A model generated the notes under the pieces. That model ran no database searches and was not told the DNA's origin. It was given only the letters and a program-made list of their open reading frames with translations. Shown here piece by piece: positions 60,481 through 64,000 of a DNA stretch of 64,000 nt (positions within the stretch are counted from its first letter, which is position 1; each line of letters starts with the position of its first letter). A program made the position numbers and the translations under genes. Source of the stretch: Atherinomorus stipes (Eukaryota; Chordata; Actinopteri; Atheriniformes; Atherinidae); the NCBI GenBank assembly GCA_023101725.1, contig JALJCO010013654.1, positions 1,426,001 through 1,490,000 on the forward strand. Reading direction: 5' to 3'.

Positions 60481-63400
60481 GTAACACCAGACAATAAATA
60501 ATAAAAACAAATACAAAATTACAATTCAAAAGTATTTGGAAAAAGAATAATAAATAGACAAACAAAATATCTTTCTTTGTTAACAGCTAAAAACAAGTAC
60601 ATACATATATGCAAAACAAGTCAAAATACGTTAGTAAATAAAAACAAGTGCAAAGGTTTGTAGCAGCAGCTGAAATGAATCTTTAATAGAGGAGATTGGA
60701 ATGAATGAACTTAGCTTCAGGGTCTGCTGTAGGTGTTCCAGTTATTTACAACAGAAAACTGAAAAGAAAGCGTCCGAAAGTGGTGCGTAATTTGGGTGTG
60801 AGAATAATAGTAGTTAATAATAATAGTTAATAAAACTAGTTAAACGCAAGGAGTGATTTACTGAACGAATATTCAAGAGTGACTGAAGACATGAATGAGT
60901 TTTCCCTGTTAGTGCTAGAAGTACCAATGAGTTTTTCTGCAGGACTGAAGTAAGGGCCAGTCACACAGAGCGTGCAGGCGGCAGTGGTGGGTACCAAACG
61001 AAGCTCCACTCACAAAACGTGAAGCGGCATGAAGAAATACACACGTTTTATTCGTAGCGAGCACATTTGCAGCAGTTATCTCTTGGACATGTTCAACTTT
61101 GTTAAATGGCAGAACTGAGCAAAAGTGATGCCAAGGCTTGCAGCACCATGAACAGGAGATGCTGACTGGTCCGTACCAAACACAGCTCCATCAGAGGGAG
61201 ATGAATAACCTGCTTTCTTTACATGTTACTTATTTCTTTTGAATCTAAGAGTTGTTTAATTACTTAACCTTTAGTTGGATACTATTATTTCTACGTAGCT
61301 GATAAAACAACTGTTCTGTTTTGTTTCTTCATCGTTGGATAGTATTTGTTTCCAAGGCTGATCTGCGACTGGTCTGATCAGATTAGTACATTTGACCCGA
61401 AGGGCTCTGTTGATTTTTTTTTTATAGTTTTTGTAATATCTGTGCATTTTGCAGGTAAATAAACTAATTTTTTCTGAAACCACCTGTGTCTCCATACTTT
61501 ACCAGCTTAGTCCCTCTTAACTCCCAGTTAAATGCATTTCTCAACTGTTTGGTCTGGGACGCCTCGTGATGTTGCAGCTGAGTTTTGCTTTGTACACCTT
61601 GTCACACATTAGCAAGTAAATATCAATAAGCTGGCTGTCTGCTTCAGCACAGAACTGCAAGAGCAGAGGAAAAGAAAGAGAAAGGGACAAAAAGAGATAG
61701 GACAAGCGCAATCACCTGTTGTTTTGGGGATGCATTACTGAGAAAGTCTGCAAAGATTCTCTAACACTTATATGAGGGTCTTAAATGCAGAGCATTGTTC
61801 TTTATGCAAAGACATCTGGGAGTTTGTAGCGCACAGCTTTGACAATATGCTTTAAATGTGGGGTAATCCAAAATATTCTCTTCATACGGTATTCTGAGAA
61901 AATCCACAACAACACAACTGGAGTAACACAGCAGTACAAAGTAATACTTTCAACTTTGTTATCAGAAAGTGAAAAATTATCACAGTAGAGAGTAGGCTGC
62001 AGTATAGCAGCTGAACTGTGCCAAAAATTAACAGTTGAAGGGATAAAGTAACGTACTAACAAAATGGCCTTTCCCTTTCTCTCTATTAACTCTGATCCTC
62101 TGAACAACGGTTTACAAACAGGGGCGCAATGAAAGGGGTAATCCTTCACTCCTTAGCATAGCACAAAGGCTTAGCAGGAAATAAGCTTACACACAACATG
62201 CACAATAAATAAGACTGTATAATACAGACAACACTGACTTTAAAAGTTGGCCAGATCGTGGATGTTCATGAGTCAATAATTTATACATGATTACACGTGC
62301 AATATGCACATCATAAAGGGTTTGCCTTAGATTTGTTCAACAAGACGTTTAAATGCAGGAACGTCATATCTTTCTAAATGAATGTTTGAGCTGTACTTTG
62401 CTTTTGACAATGTGTGAATGGTGCAGGGTTTATGGATCCCGGGGTTCATTTATTTAGTTTTTGCGCTTAACAGGTAGCTGCTGCATTTATGAGTCAGCAG
62501 GTGAGGAATGGTGAGGAAAAACCTCTCAGGCTGGAGGAATGATGGACAGATGGAGGGAAAATAAGCAAGAAAGAGGTTTGGAGCAGAAGGCCAGGGGGGT
62601 TCTGTGGAAGGCAGGGGGGAATAAATGGAGCACCTAGATCTGAAAGGAAATGAAACAAGGAGGACAGACAAGGAAAGGGAGAATAATAGAACAGCGAGAA
62701 GTCAAGACGGGGTGTCGCAGCAAGCTGGGAGTGCAGTTTGTGCAGCTCCACTCTATGGGTGGCTTTAATTACTTTTCAGCGTCACTGCCTCTCTTGGTCA
62801 CGAGCTGCATGCTCAGATCACCAGCCTCTGATTATCAAGCCTTTGTGAGGGTCTGTGCCTGCTGTCAGGCCCTAATTACATTTGCGCTGGAGAGCATCTC
62901 AGCACGTCAGAAAGCTAACAAAGCTATTATTGAAGTGCCCCCCTACTTTACAGGCTTGAACTGGTTGATGCTGAAGAGCTATAACAAAAACAAATTGTGT
63001 TAAATCTTTTTTATTATTTATTTATTTATTTATTTTACATGTAATTACTTGGTTTCCATCTGTTCTTACAACATTAAGGTTGAAACAAGTAAGTTTTCCA
63101 GGCAAACTTGCAAACAGCAGGGTGCAATCTTTTTTAAATGACTCATAATGAGGCAGCACAATGCAAATACCAGATCCAGTCATTGTGAAACAAAGAGCAG
63201 CATTGCTTCACAAACCCAACTTCTGCTGTAAAAGCAGTGAAGCTGTTTTGAAATGGAAAAAATGCTGCAAAGGTGTGATAAAGTCACTGGTTTCCTGTTA
63301 AATACAGCTGTCCCCATGGACACCATGAGTGAGCCACATTATATGCAAGGCGCTGATCAGTCTCCCAGATACTGCACCATAAATCCCTGACCTTTTCTTC

Positions 63401-64000
63401 ATCTCCTTTTTAAGGGCACTCCTCACTCTCCTCTTTCCTTTCTACCATTCAGATTTTCTCAAAAATCTCTTTTTATTATTCTCATTCAAACATGCAGTCA
63501 GTAATTTTTAGATGCACTCAAAAGAACGCCAAAGCCTTGATCACTGCCTTTGCTTCATTTGATCGCAACTGGGATGATGCAAGAAGTCTTCAATCTAAAT
63601 CTGTAACTTTGATAAGGTCGCTCAACCACAGCTTCTGCATTTTGTGTCATCTTCCATAAAGGTAACTCACACAGTAAATACAAAAGCTTTGTTTTATTTT
63701 GTTTTTGTTGTTTTATTGTCGAATAAGAGTCAGCCCACCTGTTGTTCCTTTTTCAAAAGCCACTAGCCACAAAACCAAAGACTGTGTTTCTGTGCTTTGT
63801 CATGGTCTTTCAGATTTTTCACTTCCACTCTGGTCGCAATCAAACATTATGGAGACACAATCACTTCTTCTTCTTCTTTGCTTGGCAGTGAGCATGCAGA
63901 GATTTAGTGCATTGCTGCCACCAACTGTAAGGAGTGTGGACCAGTGTGTAGGATGCAATTAATTGTGTAATATTTCAAATGGGTAGTCCTGCAGGTGGCC
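60481..64000. other. Intergenic DNA, possible conserved element, no gene
   Basis: No gene recognised. Segment 62780-62945 is non-repetitive and contains TAATTA (62873-62878) in CCCTAATTACATTTGCGC, so it is an enhancer candidate; the 117-codon frame across it (62650-63003) shows no family features. A (TTTA)n run lies at about 63013-63035. Confidence 0.45.

Noticed and set aside
1..64000. CRISPR array, prophage or bacterial operon
   Set aside because: No regularly spaced repeats, no ribosome-binding-site-led gene clusters; the spliced gene and repeats are those of a vertebrate.

Overview
The window is vertebrate nuclear DNA, most likely from a teleost fish. It is AT-rich and almost gene-free, with CA/GT microsatellites. 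It carries interspersed repeats of kinds common in fish: a tRNA-derived SINE with a poly(A) tail, 3'-tail fragments of LINE type, TTAA-flanked non-autonomous DNA transposons and a Ty3/Gypsy-type LTR element. Nothing prokaryotic (operons, CRISPR, insertion sequences) is present.

One protein-coding gene can be supported from end to end: a tribbles pseudokinase on the + strand. Its coding exons are 42974-43288, 44070-44362 and 47383-47857. All junctions are GT/AG, and the exons join in frame to a 360-residue protein. The N-terminal tail, the LGD catalytic loop, the SLE motif in place of DFG, and the C-terminal HPWF and EQMVP motifs fit the TRIB1 type best. A diverged fish trib3 or a trib1 duplicate is not excluded. 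The presumed leader holds a short upstream ORF, and a C/EBP-like palindrome lies about 390 bases before the start codon. Two poly(A) signals suggest a short and a roughly 2-kb 3' UTR.

Layout: 1-11246 is intergenic with repeat fragments and an unexplained two-strand ORF. 11247-17316 is a Ty3/Gypsy-type element with two LTRs, a 4-base target duplication and a broken RNase H region. 17446-42500 is gene desert with several DNA-transposon remnants, a hairpin-rich repeat, and a poor-quality or low-complexity block at 31030-31284. 42500-49920 is the tribbles locus. 49921-64000 is desert again, with a young SINE at 55390-55594 and a possible unidentified pseudogene near 59285-59763.

The most unusual signal is in the LTR element. 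The two LTRs differ mainly by missing bases, very often cytosines. The 5' LTR is sound in its outer part and thinned in its inner part, and the 3' LTR mirrors this. That pattern fits an unpolished or gap-filled assembly patch better than biological decay. No previously undescribed biological system was found that I could defend.
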